A stretch of DNA of 64,000 nt, taken from the NCBI RefSeq assembly GCF_019510245.1, contig NZ_JAEKKT010000208.1, forward strand, positions 1 through 64,000. Reading direction: 5' to 3'. Origin of the DNA: Streptomyces sp. GTDB taxonomy: Bacteria; Actinomycetota; Actinomycetes; Streptomycetales; Streptomycetaceae. Position 1 is the stretch's first letter; every line of letters starts with the position of its first letter. The notes beneath the pieces are model-generated. The model searched no databases. It was not told the origin of the DNA and saw only the letters and a list, made by a program, of their open reading frames with translations. A program made the translations under genes and the position numbers. Positions 25,203-33,202 of this stretch are shown in pieces.

Positions 25203-26357
25203 ATGCGCACCATCCTGATCACCGGCCCCGGCGGCAGCGGCCGTACGACCGTCGCCGCGGCCACCGCCCTGCGCGCCGCGGCCGACGGCACCCCCACCCT
25301 CGTCCTGAGCGCCGACCGCACGGACACCCTCGGCGCCGCCCTGGGCGCGGCGACAGGACCGGAGCCCACCCGCCTCACCCCCACCCTCACCGCCTGGCGC
25401 CCCGACGCCGCCGCCCGCTTCCGCGAGGACCTCACCGCCTTCCAGACCCGCGCCGCGAACGTCCTCGACCTCCTCGGCGCATCCCGCCTGGACGCCGAGG
25501 AACTCACCCCCCTCCCCGGCGCCGAGGAACTCTCCTTCCTTCGCGCCCTGCGCGACGCGGCCCTCTCCGAGCGCTACGAACTGCTCGTCGTGGACCTCCC
25601 GCCCGCCCCCCGCGCGCTCGCCCTCCTCTCGCTCCCCGAGGAGCTCCGCCGCTACCTGCGCCGCCTGCTCCCGCCGGAGCGGCAGGCGGCCCGCGCCCTG
25701 CGCCCGGTCCTCGGCCGTCTCGCCGGCGTCCCGATGCCCGCCGACTGGCTCTACGAGACCGCCGCCCGCTGGGACACCGAGCTGGCCGCCGTGGAGGCCG
25801 TCCTCGCCGACCGCCGCACCGCCGTACGCCTGGTCGCCGAACCCGGCCCGGCCGGCGCCGACGCCGTCCGCACCGCCCGCCTCGGCCTCGCCCTGCGCGG
25901 CCTGCCCGCCGCGACCCTGGTCGCCAACCGCGTGCTGCCCGAGGCCACCCCCCTGCACGCCCTCGTCGCCCAGCAGCGCAAGGCCCTCGCGGAGTGGGGG
26001 GAGGCGTACGACGTCACCGCGGTCGCCCACCTCGGGCACGACCCGCGCGGCGCCGACGACCTCGCCGCGCTCGCCGTGCCCGGCGTCAACACCGCGCCCG
26101 CCCCGGTCGAGTGGCCCGTCGCCGACCGGATCGAGGAGGACGGCGTCCTCGTCTGGCACGTCCCGCTGCCCGGCGCGATACGGGACGACCTCGACCTCGT
26201 CCGGCGCGGCGACGAGGTCGTCATCACCGTGGGCGGCTTCCGCCGGATCGTCGCCCTGCCGTCGGCCCTGCGCCGCTGCACCGTCGCCGGGGCGGCCCTG
26301 CGCGGCGGCGAGCTGCGGCTGCGGTTCGCGCCGGACCCGGAGCTCTGGCCGCGCTGA
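25203..26357 (+). CDS. ArsA-like P-loop ATPase
   Basis: A 384-residue protein of the ArsA/GET3 subgroup of deviant Walker P-loop ATPases. The N-terminal loop is TGPGGSGRTTVAAATALRAA; a LLVVDLPPAPRAL Walker B-like segment follows at about residues 125-140. The C-terminal 100 residues resemble the HSP20-like domain found in ArsA-related actinobacterial proteins (VIDDDLDLVRRGDEVVI-type). No arsenic genes are nearby, so metal transport is not implied; tail-anchored or membrane-protein handling is a speculative alternative. Start ATG 25203. Confidence 0.8.
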   Translation: MRTILITGPGGSGRTTVAAATALRAAADGTPTLVLSADRTDTLGAALGAATGPEPTRLTPTLTAWRPDAAARFREDLTAFQTRAANVLDLLGASRLDAEELTPLPGAEELSFLRALRDAALSERYELLVVDLPPAPRALALLSLPEELRRYLRRLLPPERQAARALRPVLGRLAGVPMPADWLYETAARWDTELAAVEAVLADRRTAVRLVAEPGPAGADAVRTARLGLALRGLPAATLVANRVLPEATPLHALVAQQRKALAEWGEAYDVTAVAHLGHDPRGADDLAALAVPGVNTAPAPVEWPVADRIEEDGVLVWHVPLPGAIRDDLDLVRRGDEVVITVGGFRRIVALPSALRRCTVAGAALRGGELRLRFAPDPELWPR

Positions 26358-26420
26358 CGGTGAAACCGGTACGCCCGTTCGGGTAACGTCGTAGAGACGA
26401 ACCGTAGTCAGGAGTCCGTC

Positions 26421-26882
26421 ATGAGCGAAGAGCGCCCCACAGCTGACGCCTCCGAGGCCGCGGACGAGGTACGGGCGACGGACGACGACGCCTGGGCCAC
26501 GGCCTGCGCCGAGGACCTGGAGGCGGAGAAGGCCCGCCGCCGTGCCCAGTACGGCCCGCCCCCCGGGTCGGCCGCCGAGGAACTGCGCCGACTCGTCGAC
26601 GCCGTCGCCGACAAGCTCTCCGGCATCCAGACCCCGCTGCTCGGCGCCGTCGCCGGACCCGCCGCCCAGCAGGTGGTCCGGCAGGTCGTCCAGCAGGCGA
26701 GGAACGCCGTGGAGCCCGTCATAGAGCGCAACCCGGACGTCTTCGACCACCTGGCCGCGGCCGGCAGCGAACTCCTCGCCGCCTACCGCTCCGCGGTCCA
26801 GGCCCAGGAGTCCCGCTGGACCTCCGGCGCCTCCGACAAGGGCGAGGACGACGGCCCGAGCGAGCGCATCGATCTCGACTGA
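26421..26882 (+). CDS. DUF5304 family protein
   Basis: A 153-residue acidic protein conserved in Streptomyces with no known role. The first 35 residues are acidic and disordered; a helical middle region (EELRRLVDAVADKLSGIQ and VVRQVVQQARNAVEPVIE) may form a bundle. No signal or membrane helix. It begins at ATG 26421 after AGGAGT, 63 bases after the ArsA-like gene and 55 bases before glkA, so the three could be co-transcribed. Confidence 0.82.
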   Translation: MSEERPTADASEAADEVRATDDDAWATACAEDLEAEKARRRAQYGPPPGSAAEELRRLVDAVADKLSGIQTPLLGAVAGPAAQQVVRQVVQQARNAVEPVIERNPDVFDHLAAAGSELLAAYRSAVQAQESRWTSGASDKGEDDGPSERIDLD

Positions 26883-26937
26883 AAGCCCTCTCGGGTACGG
26901 TTGGCCGTAGCGGGGCTCGACCGAAACTGAGGGATTC

Positions 26938-27746
26938 ATGGGACTCACCATCGGCGTCGACATCGGCGGCACGAAGATCGCGGCCGGCGTGGTCGATGAG
27001 GAAGGCAACATCCTCTCGACCCACAAGGCAACATCGACTGGCGCCAGGAGCCGTTGAAGGACGAGGTCGAGGCCCGCGTCGGCCTCCCCGTGGTGGTGGA
27101 GAACGACGCCAACGCCGCCGCCTGGGGCGAGTACAAGTTCGGTGCCGGCAAGGGCCACCGCAACGTCATCTGCATCACCCTCGGCACCGGCCTCGGCGGC
27201 GGCATCATCATCGGCAACAAGCTGCGCCGCGGGCACTTCGGAGTGGCCGCCGAGTTCGGGCACATCCGGATGGTCCCGGACGGGCTGCTGTGCGGCTGCG
27301 GCTCGCAGGGCTGCTGGGAGCAGTACGCCTCCGGCCGCGCCCTGGTCAGGTACGCCAAGCAGCGCGCCAACGCCACCCCCGAGCACGCCGAGATCCTGCT
27401 CGGCCTCGGTGACGGCACCCCCGACGGCATCGAGGGCAAGCACATCTCCATGGCCGCCCGCCAGGGCGACCCGGTCGCCGTCGACTCCTATCGCGAGCTC
27501 GCCCGCTGGGCCGGCGCCGGCCTCGCCGACCTGGCCTCCCTCTTCGACCCGTCCGCGTTCATCGTCGGCGGCGGCCTCTCGGACGAGGGCGAACTGGTCC
27601 TCGACCCGATCCGCAAGTCCTACAAGCGCTGGCTGGTAGGCGGCAACTGGCGCCCGGTGGCCGACGTCATCGCGGCCCAGCTCGGCAACGAGGCGGGCCT
27701 GGTGGGCGCCGCCGACCTGGCGAGAGAGCCGGACCCGATCATGTAA
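26938..27746 (+). pseudogene. glkA: Glucokinase (ROK family), frameshifted by internal deletion
   Basis: The main glucose kinase of Streptomyces, also central to glucose repression. The first frame gives the N-terminal phosphate loop (GVDIGGTKIAAGVVDE) and runs to Lys30 at 27025-27027; it then hits a stop at 27055. The second frame resumes at 27030 with NIDWRQEPLKDEVEARVG and continues to the end, including ENDANAAAWGE (catalytic Asp), LGTGLGGGIIIG and the ROK zinc motif CGCGSQGCWE. About 49 residues (about 145 bp) expected in between, including the GIGAAGYVD region, are absent. Two bases remain at the junction. If the lesion is real the enzyme is dead; an assembly deletion is at least as likely. 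Confidence 0.88.
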
Positions 27747-27778
27747 CGCCCTGGGCTTTCGGGATGCGGCAACCGCAA

Positions 27779-27850
27779 CCCCCTAGGGGCGCGGGGCTGT
27801 GTCTGATGTGCGGCTGCCGCCGCGTGGGCGCGACAAGCCACCATGCACCG
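27779..27850. repeat. Dispersed repeat, copy 5
   Basis: CCCCTAGGGGCGCGGGGCTG is followed by a GGGCGCGACAAGCCACC tail, with an extra CGGCTGCCGCCGCG hairpin inserted between. It lies between glkA and the EEP-family gene. Confidence 0.6.
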
Positions 27851-27921
27851 GCAGTCGCACACCCGCCTCGCGCCCCACCCCAGTAGGCGCACAGCCCCTC
27901 TCCGGGCGTACATTGATCAAT

Positions 27922-28671
27922 ATGGCGTCGCTCCCCAACTCCCACACGGAACCCGACGGTTCGGCCGTCATCCGGGTGCTCAGTTACAACATCCGCTCCA
28001 TGCGGGACGACACCGACGCCCTCGCCCGCGTCATCAAGGCCTGCGCCCCCGACCTGGTCCTGGTCCAGGAAGCCCCCCGCTTCTTCCGCTGGCGCAAGAA
28101 GCTCGCCCGCCTGGCCTCCGCCTCCGACCTGGTGATCCTCACCGGGGGCGGCACGGCGGCCGGCCCGGCGATCCTCTGCGACCTCCGCGCCACCGTCGAG
28201 CGCACCGAGGACGTCCTCCTCCCCCTCACCCCCGGCCTGCACCGCCGCGGCCTCGCGACCGCCGTCGTCCGCTTCGGCGGCGCCCGCCTCGGCGTCACCA
28301 GCTTCCACCTCAGCCTCCAGCAGGACGAGCGCTACGAGCAGGGCGGCATGCTCCTCGACCGGGTCGCAGGCCTGGGCGTGGCACACGCCATCGCCGGCGG
28401 CGACCTCAACGACCGCCCCGAGGGCCGCACCTTCCGCCGCCTGGCCGAGGCCTACCAGGACTGCCGTACCGCGGCGCCCTGGGGCGGCGAGTTCACCTCC
28501 TGGTCCACCGACCCGCACCAGCGCATCGACGCGATCTTCGCGACGAAGGGCATCGAGGTGCTCGGCTGCGGCGTGCCGACCGGCCTCCCCGGCGTCACCG
28601 ACGCGGACCTGCGGGCGGCCACCGACCATCTCCCGGTCCTGGCCGCCCTGAGGGTCCCCGCCACCTCCTAG
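27922..28671 (+). CDS. Endonuclease/exonuclease/phosphatase family protein
   Basis: A 249-residue protein of the EEP (DNase I-like) superfamily. Motifs in order: LSYNIRSMRDD, LVQEAPR (metal-binding Glu), VTSFHLS, GGDLNDRPEG and ATDHLPVLA (catalytic His). The substrate may be a nucleic acid or a phosphoester; sequence does not decide. Start ATG 27922. It is convergent with the gene at 28848 and shares a 15-bp hairpin terminator with it. Confidence 0.88.
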   Translation: MASLPNSHTEPDGSAVIRVLSYNIRSMRDDTDALARVIKACAPDLVLVQEAPRFFRWRKKLARLASASDLVILTGGGTAAGPAILCDLRATVERTEDVLLPLTPGLHRRGLATAVVRFGGARLGVTSFHLSLQQDERYEQGGMLLDRVAGLGVAHAIAGGDLNDRPEGRTFRRLAEAYQDCRTAAPWGGEFTSWSTDPHQRIDAIFATKGIEVLGCGVPTGLPGVTDADLRAATDHLPVLAALRVPATS

Positions 28672-28795
28672 CGGCTACGGCCGCTGCCGCACCCCGTCCA
28701 CGAGCCGCCCGGCTGCCCAGGCGGCCGCCGGAGCCCACCGGGCCCTCGGGACGGCCCTCTCCCGGTCCGCCGACCACGACCGCCGCCCAGCACCC

Positions 28796-28830
28796 GAGGG
28801 CCCGTCCGGAGCGGTTCCGGACGGGCCCTC
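28796..28830. terminator. Bidirectional hairpin terminator
   Basis: GAGGGCCCGTCCGGA (28796-28810) pairs perfectly over 15 bp with its complement at 28816-28830, loop GCGGT. It separates two convergent genes. Confidence 0.9.
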
Positions 28831-28847
28831 GGGACGCGGCGGACCGG

Positions 28848-29438
28848 TCAGACGACGGCTCCCCGACCGGGGTCGCCGTCCTCGTCGTCGGTCTTCATAC
28901 GGGTCACCAGCGTGACGAACCCGCCCAGGAAGCCGCCGATGCCCAGCGTCGCCAGCCACCAGGTCATGTCCCAGCCCAGCACCACCGCGAGCAGCAGCAG
29001 GATCGGGCCGCCCACCACGCCCAGCCAGGCGAACTTGGCCGTCGCGTCGGCGTCCGGCAGCGGCGGCGGCTCGGGCGGCACGAAGTGCCCCTCGTCGTCC
29101 TCGTCGAAATCGTCCTCGGACGGCTCCGGCGCCGTGTAGTCGCGCGGGCCGCCCACCCCGGGCGCGAAGGAGACCGAACTGCCCAGCGGCTGCGCGGGCC
29201 GCTGCTCCTCGGCCGCCGTGGCCCCCGTCCCGGCGGCCTCGGCGGCCGCCTCCGTCTCGTTCTCGTCCATCGCCGGCAGCGCGAGGTCCTTCACCGGCTT
29301 GAAGGGCGTCGTGCCCGGCGGGTCCGGCGGCTCGTCGCCGTACCCCGCGACGATCGCCGCCCAGGCGGCCTCCTCGTCGAAGGGCACCCCCGTCTCGTCC
29401 GGCTCGCGGTCCTCGCGGTCGGAGTCGTGCTCAGCCAA
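28848..29438 (-). CDS. Membrane protein with acidic N-terminal domain
   Basis: A 196-residue protein of unknown function. The first 135 residues are strongly acidic and Pro/Glu-rich, probably disordered and cytosolic. Two transmembrane helices follow (FAWLGVVGGPILLLLAVVLGW and WWLATLGIGGFLGGFVTLVT), then an acidic tail. TTG 29438 is the best start: the open frame extends upstream but that part overlaps the preceding hydrolase. The start lies eight bases inside the hydrolase stop, and GGGACGG sits just upstream. The pairing suggests coupled expression with the hydrolase. Confidence 0.78.
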   Translation of the reverse strand: MAEHDSDREDREPDETGVPFDEEAAWAAIVAGYGDEPPDPPGTTPFKPVKDLALPAMDENETEAAAEAAGTGATAAEEQRPAQPLGSSVSFAPGVGGPRDYTAPEPSEDDFDEDDEGHFVPPEPPPLPDADATAKFAWLGVVGGPILLLLAVVLGWDMTWWLATLGIGGFLGGFVTLVTRMKTDDEDGDPGRGAVV

Positions 29439-30210
29439 CTGCGGCCGTCCCTTCCTTGCCGACACTGGGTGCGAGCCGGCCGATGAAGGCGAGGCTCTCC
29501 TCGAAGATCCGGTCCGCATCATGGTCCAACGTCGCGACGTGGTAGCTCTGTTCCAGCACGACCTCCGTTACGTCCGTGGACGACACCCGGCTCAGGATGC
29601 GGGCGGAGTCCACCGCGGGAACCACGTGGTCCTCGGTGCTGCGCAGGAGCAGCAGCGGCTGGGTCACCTGCGGCAGCTCCTTGTCCACCTGGCGGAAGAA
29701 GTTCCGCAGCGAGTGTGCGCTGTGCAGCGGCACCCGGTCGTACCCCACCTCGGCGGCGCCCGGCTTGGCGATGTCGCTGGCGATGCCCTTCGTCGTGCGC
29801 ACGAGATGCCGGGCCACCGGAAGGGCGTACGCCGACAGGCCGTGCACCTTGTTCGCCGGGTTGACGATCACCACGCCGTCCACACCCGTACCGTTCCGCG
29901 CGGCCAGCCGCAGGGCCAGCGCGCCGCCCATGGACAGGCCCGCCAGGAACACCTGTGAGCAGCGCTCGCGCAGCAGCCGCAGCTCGCGGTCCACCTCCGC
30001 GTACCAGTCCTGCCAGCCGGTGACCGCCATGTCCTCCCAGCGGGTGCCGTGCCCGGGCAGCAGGGGCAGGGACACGGTCAGGCCGTGTGCCGCATGGTGT
30101 TCCGCCCAGGGGCGCAGCGACTGGGGCGAGCCCGTGAAACCGTGGCAGAAGAGGACGCCGACCTCCCCGCCGTCATGGCGGTACGGCTCGGCTCCGGGGA
30201 GAACCGGCAC
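29431..30210 (-). CDS. Alpha/beta hydrolase (carboxylesterase/monoacylglycerol lipase-like)
   Basis: A 259-residue serine hydrolase of the Est30/monoacylglycerol-lipase group. The oxyanion segment CHGFTGSPQSLRPWAE, the nucleophile elbow GLSMGG, the acid in RSTEDHVVP and the His in QSYHVATLDHD form the expected triad. It has no signal peptide. GTG 30210 (MPVLPGAEPYRHDGG) is chosen because GGAG lies 10 bases upstream; the open frame beyond is not typical coding sequence. It overlaps the next gene by eight bases. Divergent from the acyltransferase gene, which hints at lipid turnover. Confidence 0.88.
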   Translation of the reverse strand: MPVLPGAEPYRHDGGEVGVLFCHGFTGSPQSLRPWAEHHAAHGLTVSLPLLPGHGTRWEDMAVTGWQDWYAEVDRELRLLRERCSQVFLAGLSMGGALALRLAARNGTGVDGVVIVNPANKVHGLSAYALPVARHLVRTTKGIASDIAKPGAAEVGYDRVPLHSAHSLRNFFRQVDKELPQVTQPLLLLRSTEDHVVPAVDSARILSRVSSTDVTEVVLEQSYHVATLDHDADRIFEESLAFIGRLAPSVGKEGTAAVG

Positions 30211-30383
30211 CTTCGGTCTCCAATTCGTTCGAGTCTGTTCGAGGGGCGGAACTGCGAGAGCCATGGACGACGACTCCGGTTGTGCTTCACCGTACGCGAC
30301 GGCACTGACACCGACCAGGGTCGTCGGGCCCATTCCCGGCGCTCCGGGTTAAGGTCTGATCGACGGAAACAGGAGGCACTCGG

Positions 30384-31121
30384 TTGTTGTACGGCGCGAT
30401 GAAGGTCGCCATCGGGGGACCGCTGAAGGTCACCTTCAGGCCCTGGGTGGAGGGTCTGGAGAACGTCCCGGCCGAGGGCCCGGCGATCCTGGCCAGTAAC
30501 CACCTGTCCTTCTCGGACTCGTTCTTCCTGCCCGCGGTGCTGGACCGCAAGGTCACCTTCATCGCGAAGGCCGAGTACTTCACGACTCCCGGGCTGAAGG
30601 GCCGCCTCACGGCCGCCTTCTTCAAGGGCGTGGGCCAGCTCCCCGTCGACCGCTCGGGCGCGCGCGGCGCCGGCGAGGCCGCGGTGCAGAGCGGCATAGA
30701 CGTGCTGGAGCGCGGCGAGCTGTTCGGCATCTACCCGGAGGGCACCCGCTCGCCCGACGGCCGCCTCTACCGGGGCAAGCCCGGCGGCCTCGCGCGCGTG
30801 GCGCTCGCCACCGGCGCCCCGGTGATCCCGGTCGCCATGATCGACACGGAGAAGATCCAGCCGCCGGGGCAGGTGATGCCCAAGCTGATGCGGCCGGGCA
30901 TCCGGATCGGCAGGCCGCTGGACTTCAGCCGTTACCAGGGCATGGAGCACGACCGGTTCGTGCTGCGCGCGGTGACCGACGAGGTCATGTACGAGATCAT
31001 GAAGCTTTCCGGCCAGGAGTACGTGGACATCTACGCGACCGCGGCCAAGCGGCAGATCGCGGAGGCCGCCAAGGCCGAGAAGGACGCGGCGAAGGCCGAG
31101 AAGAAGGCTGCCGAGTCCTAG
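30384..31121 (+). CDS. Lysophospholipid acyltransferase (PlsC-like)
   Basis: A 245-residue 1-acyl-sn-glycerol-3-phosphate acyltransferase family protein, expected to acylate lysophosphatidic acid or a related acceptor at the membrane. The HX4D motif is NHLSFSD, and the acceptor-binding EGTRS motif follows in FGIYPEGTRSPDG. The C-terminal 35 residues are an Ala/Lys/Glu helix (AEKDAAKAEKKAAES). The start is TTG 30384 with AGGAGG 7 bases upstream; an internal ATG at 30399 is less well placed. It precedes the MacS/MacR genes with a 63-base gap. Confidence 0.9.
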   Translation: MLYGAMKVAIGGPLKVTFRPWVEGLENVPAEGPAILASNHLSFSDSFFLPAVLDRKVTFIAKAEYFTTPGLKGRLTAAFFKGVGQLPVDRSGARGAGEAAVQSGIDVLERGELFGIYPEGTRSPDGRLYRGKPGGLARVALATGAPVIPVAMIDTEKIQPPGQVMPKLMRPGIRIGRPLDFSRYQGMEHDRFVLRAVTDEVMYEIMKLSGQEYVDIYATAAKRQIAEAAKAEKDAAKAEKKAAES

Positions 31122-31184
31122 ACGGCGGCGGGGGCCGGCGGCCGGGGGGACCGGGGCCGGGGACAAGCAGGGGGACCGGGGGAC

Positions 31185-32399
31185 ATGAGCAGGCGGGAAC
31201 GCGTCATACGGATGTCGGTCGAGCAGCCGCTGTGGCGTGCCCTCACGGGCTACCGCGTGCTGACCCTGCTGTACGCGATCGGCCTGTTCGCCTCGGCCTA
31301 CGAGGACTACGACCGCGCGGGCGTCGCCATCGCCTACTACGCCGTCCTGACCGTTTGGACCCTGGCGACCCTGCCCCGCGTGCAGAACGCGGCGGCCTGC
31401 ACCAAGCGCTTCCTCGCCGTGGACCTCGCCATCGCGCTCACCGGCATCGTGCTGACCCCCTGGGTGGTCACCCAGGGCCACATCGACCGCGGCGGCTCGA
31501 CCCTGCCGTCGATCTGGACCGCCGGCTCGGTCCTCGCCTACGCCCTCAAGGGCGGCTGGCGCTGGGCCGCGTTCGCCTCCACGCCGGTCGCCGCAGCCAA
31601 CCTGGTCGAGCGCGGCCACCCGGCCCGCGACACCGTCCACAACGTGATCCTGGTCTGGGTCGCCTCCATCGCCATCGGGTACGTCGTCGAGGTCGCCCGC
31701 GCCTCCGAGCGCACCCTCGCCCGCGCCCTGGAGATCGAGGCGGCGACCCGGGAACGGGAGCGGCTCGCCCGGGACATCCACGACGGCGTGCTCCAGGTGC
31801 TCGCCATGGTGCAGCGACGCGGCGCGGTCCTCGGCGGCGAGGCGGCCGAACTCGGGCGCATGGCGGGGGAGCAGGAGGTGGCCCTGCGGACGCTGGTCTC
31901 CGGCGGCCTGGTGCCGCCCTCGCGGGTCTCCGAGGACGAGGCCGAGGGCGCCGTCGTACGCCTGGTCGAGGAGCCGGACGACGGCGGTCCCGTGGACCTG
32001 CGCACGCTGCTCTCGCGGTACGCCGGATCCCGGGTCAGCCTGGCCGAGCCCGGCGCGCCGGTGGAGCTGCCGCCGGGCGCCGCCCGCGAGCTGGCCGCCG
32101 CCGTCGGTGCCGCCCTGGACAATGTGCGCAGGCACGCCGGTGCGGAGGCACGGGCCTGGATCCTGGTCGAGGACGAGCCCGGCGAGGTCGTGGTGACCGT
32201 ACGGGACGACGGCCCCGGCATCCCGGAGGGCAGGCTCGCGCAGGCCGAGGGGGAGGGGCGGCTCGGGGTGGCCCAGTCGATCCGGGGGCGGCTGCGCGAC
32301 CTCGGCGGCGGCGCCGAGCTGTTCTCGACTCCGGGACAGGGCACGGAAGTAGAGCTGAAGGTACCGAAGGTCTCCCCGGGGAAGGCGGAGCGGCGATGA
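31185..32399 (+). CDS. macS: Sensor histidine kinase MacS
   Basis: A 404-residue NarL-type sensor kinase. Four to six transmembrane helices occupy the first 170 residues. A HisKA_3 dimerisation domain carries the phosphorylated His in RERLARDIHDGVLQVL. The HATPase domain has the N-box AVGAALDNVRRHA and DDGPGIPEG. Position between the PlsC-like gene and pfkA, with the response regulator overlapping by four bases, matches MacS/MacR of S. coelicolor (SCO2121/SCO2120), which affects antibiotic production and morphology. The stimulus is unknown; the sensing part is mostly membrane-embedded. Confidence 0.9.
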   Translation: MSRRERVIRMSVEQPLWRALTGYRVLTLLYAIGLFASAYEDYDRAGVAIAYYAVLTVWTLATLPRVQNAAACTKRFLAVDLAIALTGIVLTPWVVTQGHIDRGGSTLPSIWTAGSVLAYALKGGWRWAAFASTPVAAANLVERGHPARDTVHNVILVWVASIAIGYVVEVARASERTLARALEIEAATRERERLARDIHDGVLQVLAMVQRRGAVLGGEAAELGRMAGEQEVALRTLVSGGLVPPSRVSEDEAEGAVVRLVEEPDDGGPVDLRTLLSRYAGSRVSLAEPGAPVELPPGAARELAAAVGAALDNVRRHAGAEARAWILVEDEPGEVVVTVRDDGPGIPEGRLAQAEGEGRLGVAQSIRGRLRDLGGGAELFSTPGQGTEVELKVPKVSPGKAERR

Positions 32400-33058
32400 G
32401 CATCAAGGTCATGGTGGTCGACGACCACCCGATGTGGCGGGACGCGGTCGCCCGGGACCTGACCGAGTCCGGTTTCGAGGTGGTCGCCACCGCCGGGGAC
32501 GGTGACCAGGCGGTGCGCCGTGCCAAGGCCGCCGCGCCCGACGTCCTCGTCCTGGACCTCAACCTGCCGGCCAAGCCGGGCGTCCAGGTCTGCAAGGAAC
32601 TCGTCGGCCACAACCCGGCGTTGCGGGTCCTGGTCCTCTCCGCGAGCGGGGAGCACGCCGACGTCCTGGAGGCGGTGAAGTCCGGCGCGACGGGTTATCT
32701 GCTGAAGTCGGCTTCCACGGAGGAACTCCTTGACGCGGTCCGCCGTACGGCGGTGGGCGACCCGGTGTTCACGCCCGGCCTCGCCGGTCTCGTCCTCGGC
32801 GAGTACCGCCGGCTGGCCTCCGAGCCCGCCCCGGAAGCGGACACCGACCGGCCCGACGCGCCCCGGCTCACCGACCGCGAGACCGAGGTGCTGCGGCTGG
32901 TCGCCAAGGGCCTGAGCTACAAGCAGATCGCCGAGCGCCTGGTCATCTCCCACCGCACGGTCCAGAACCACGTCCAGAACACCCTCGGCAAGCTCCAGTT
33001 GCACAACAGGGTGGAGCTGGTGCGGTACGCGATAGAGGCGGGCCTCGACGACGACTGA
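32396..33058 (+). CDS. macR: NarL/LuxR-type response regulator MacR
   Basis: A 220-residue response regulator. The receiver domain has the acidic pair in VMVVDDHPMW, the phosphoacceptor in VLVLDLNLPAKPG and the Lys in YLLKSAS. The C-terminal LuxR helix-turn-helix starts at LTDRETEVLRLVAKGLSYKQ and contains ISHRTVQNHVQN. Its ATG overlaps the macS stop. Partner of MacS; targets in S. coelicolor include envelope and secreted-protein genes as far as I know. A hairpin 20 bases downstream ends the operon. Confidence 0.92.
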   Translation: MSIKVMVVDDHPMWRDAVARDLTESGFEVVATAGDGDQAVRRAKAAAPDVLVLDLNLPAKPGVQVCKELVGHNPALRVLVLSASGEHADVLEAVKSGATGYLLKSASTEELLDAVRRTAVGDPVFTPGLAGLVLGEYRRLASEPAPEADTDRPDAPRLTDRETEVLRLVAKGLSYKQIAERLVISHRTVQNHVQNTLGKLQLHNRVELVRYAIEAGLDDD

Positions 33059-33078
33059 GCCGGCGACTGATCTGATCT

Positions 33079-33106
33079 TCGGGCGGCGCGTAAACCAACC
33101 GCCCGA
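33079..33106 (+). terminator. Hairpin after macR
   Basis: TCGGGCGG (33079-33086) pairs with CCGCCCGA (33099-33106) around a 12-nt loop. Confidence 0.6.
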
Positions 33107-33142
33107 CAATTCACCGGAATTGCCCTTCCGCGCCCATCCCTG

Positions 33143-33158
33143 TGTGAGCTGGATCACC
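33143..33158. promoter_or_regulatory. Candidate Crp-binding site upstream of phosphofructokinase
   Basis: TGTGAGCTGGATCACC matches the general TGTGA-N6-TCACA Crp pattern at 9 of 10 defined positions. It lies 45-60 bases before the phosphofructokinase start, a suitable place for control by cAMP-Crp. Confidence 0.45.
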
Positions 33159-33202
33159 ATTAGCGTGAGTCCCACAGGCAACCGCGGCGAAGGGACATTT
33201 CC

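Noticed and set aside
27054..27746. The downstream glkA frame as an independent shorter ROK protein
   Set aside because: It lacks the N-terminal phosphate loop, and the matching start of the gene lies immediately upstream in another frame, so a single broken gene is the simpler reading.
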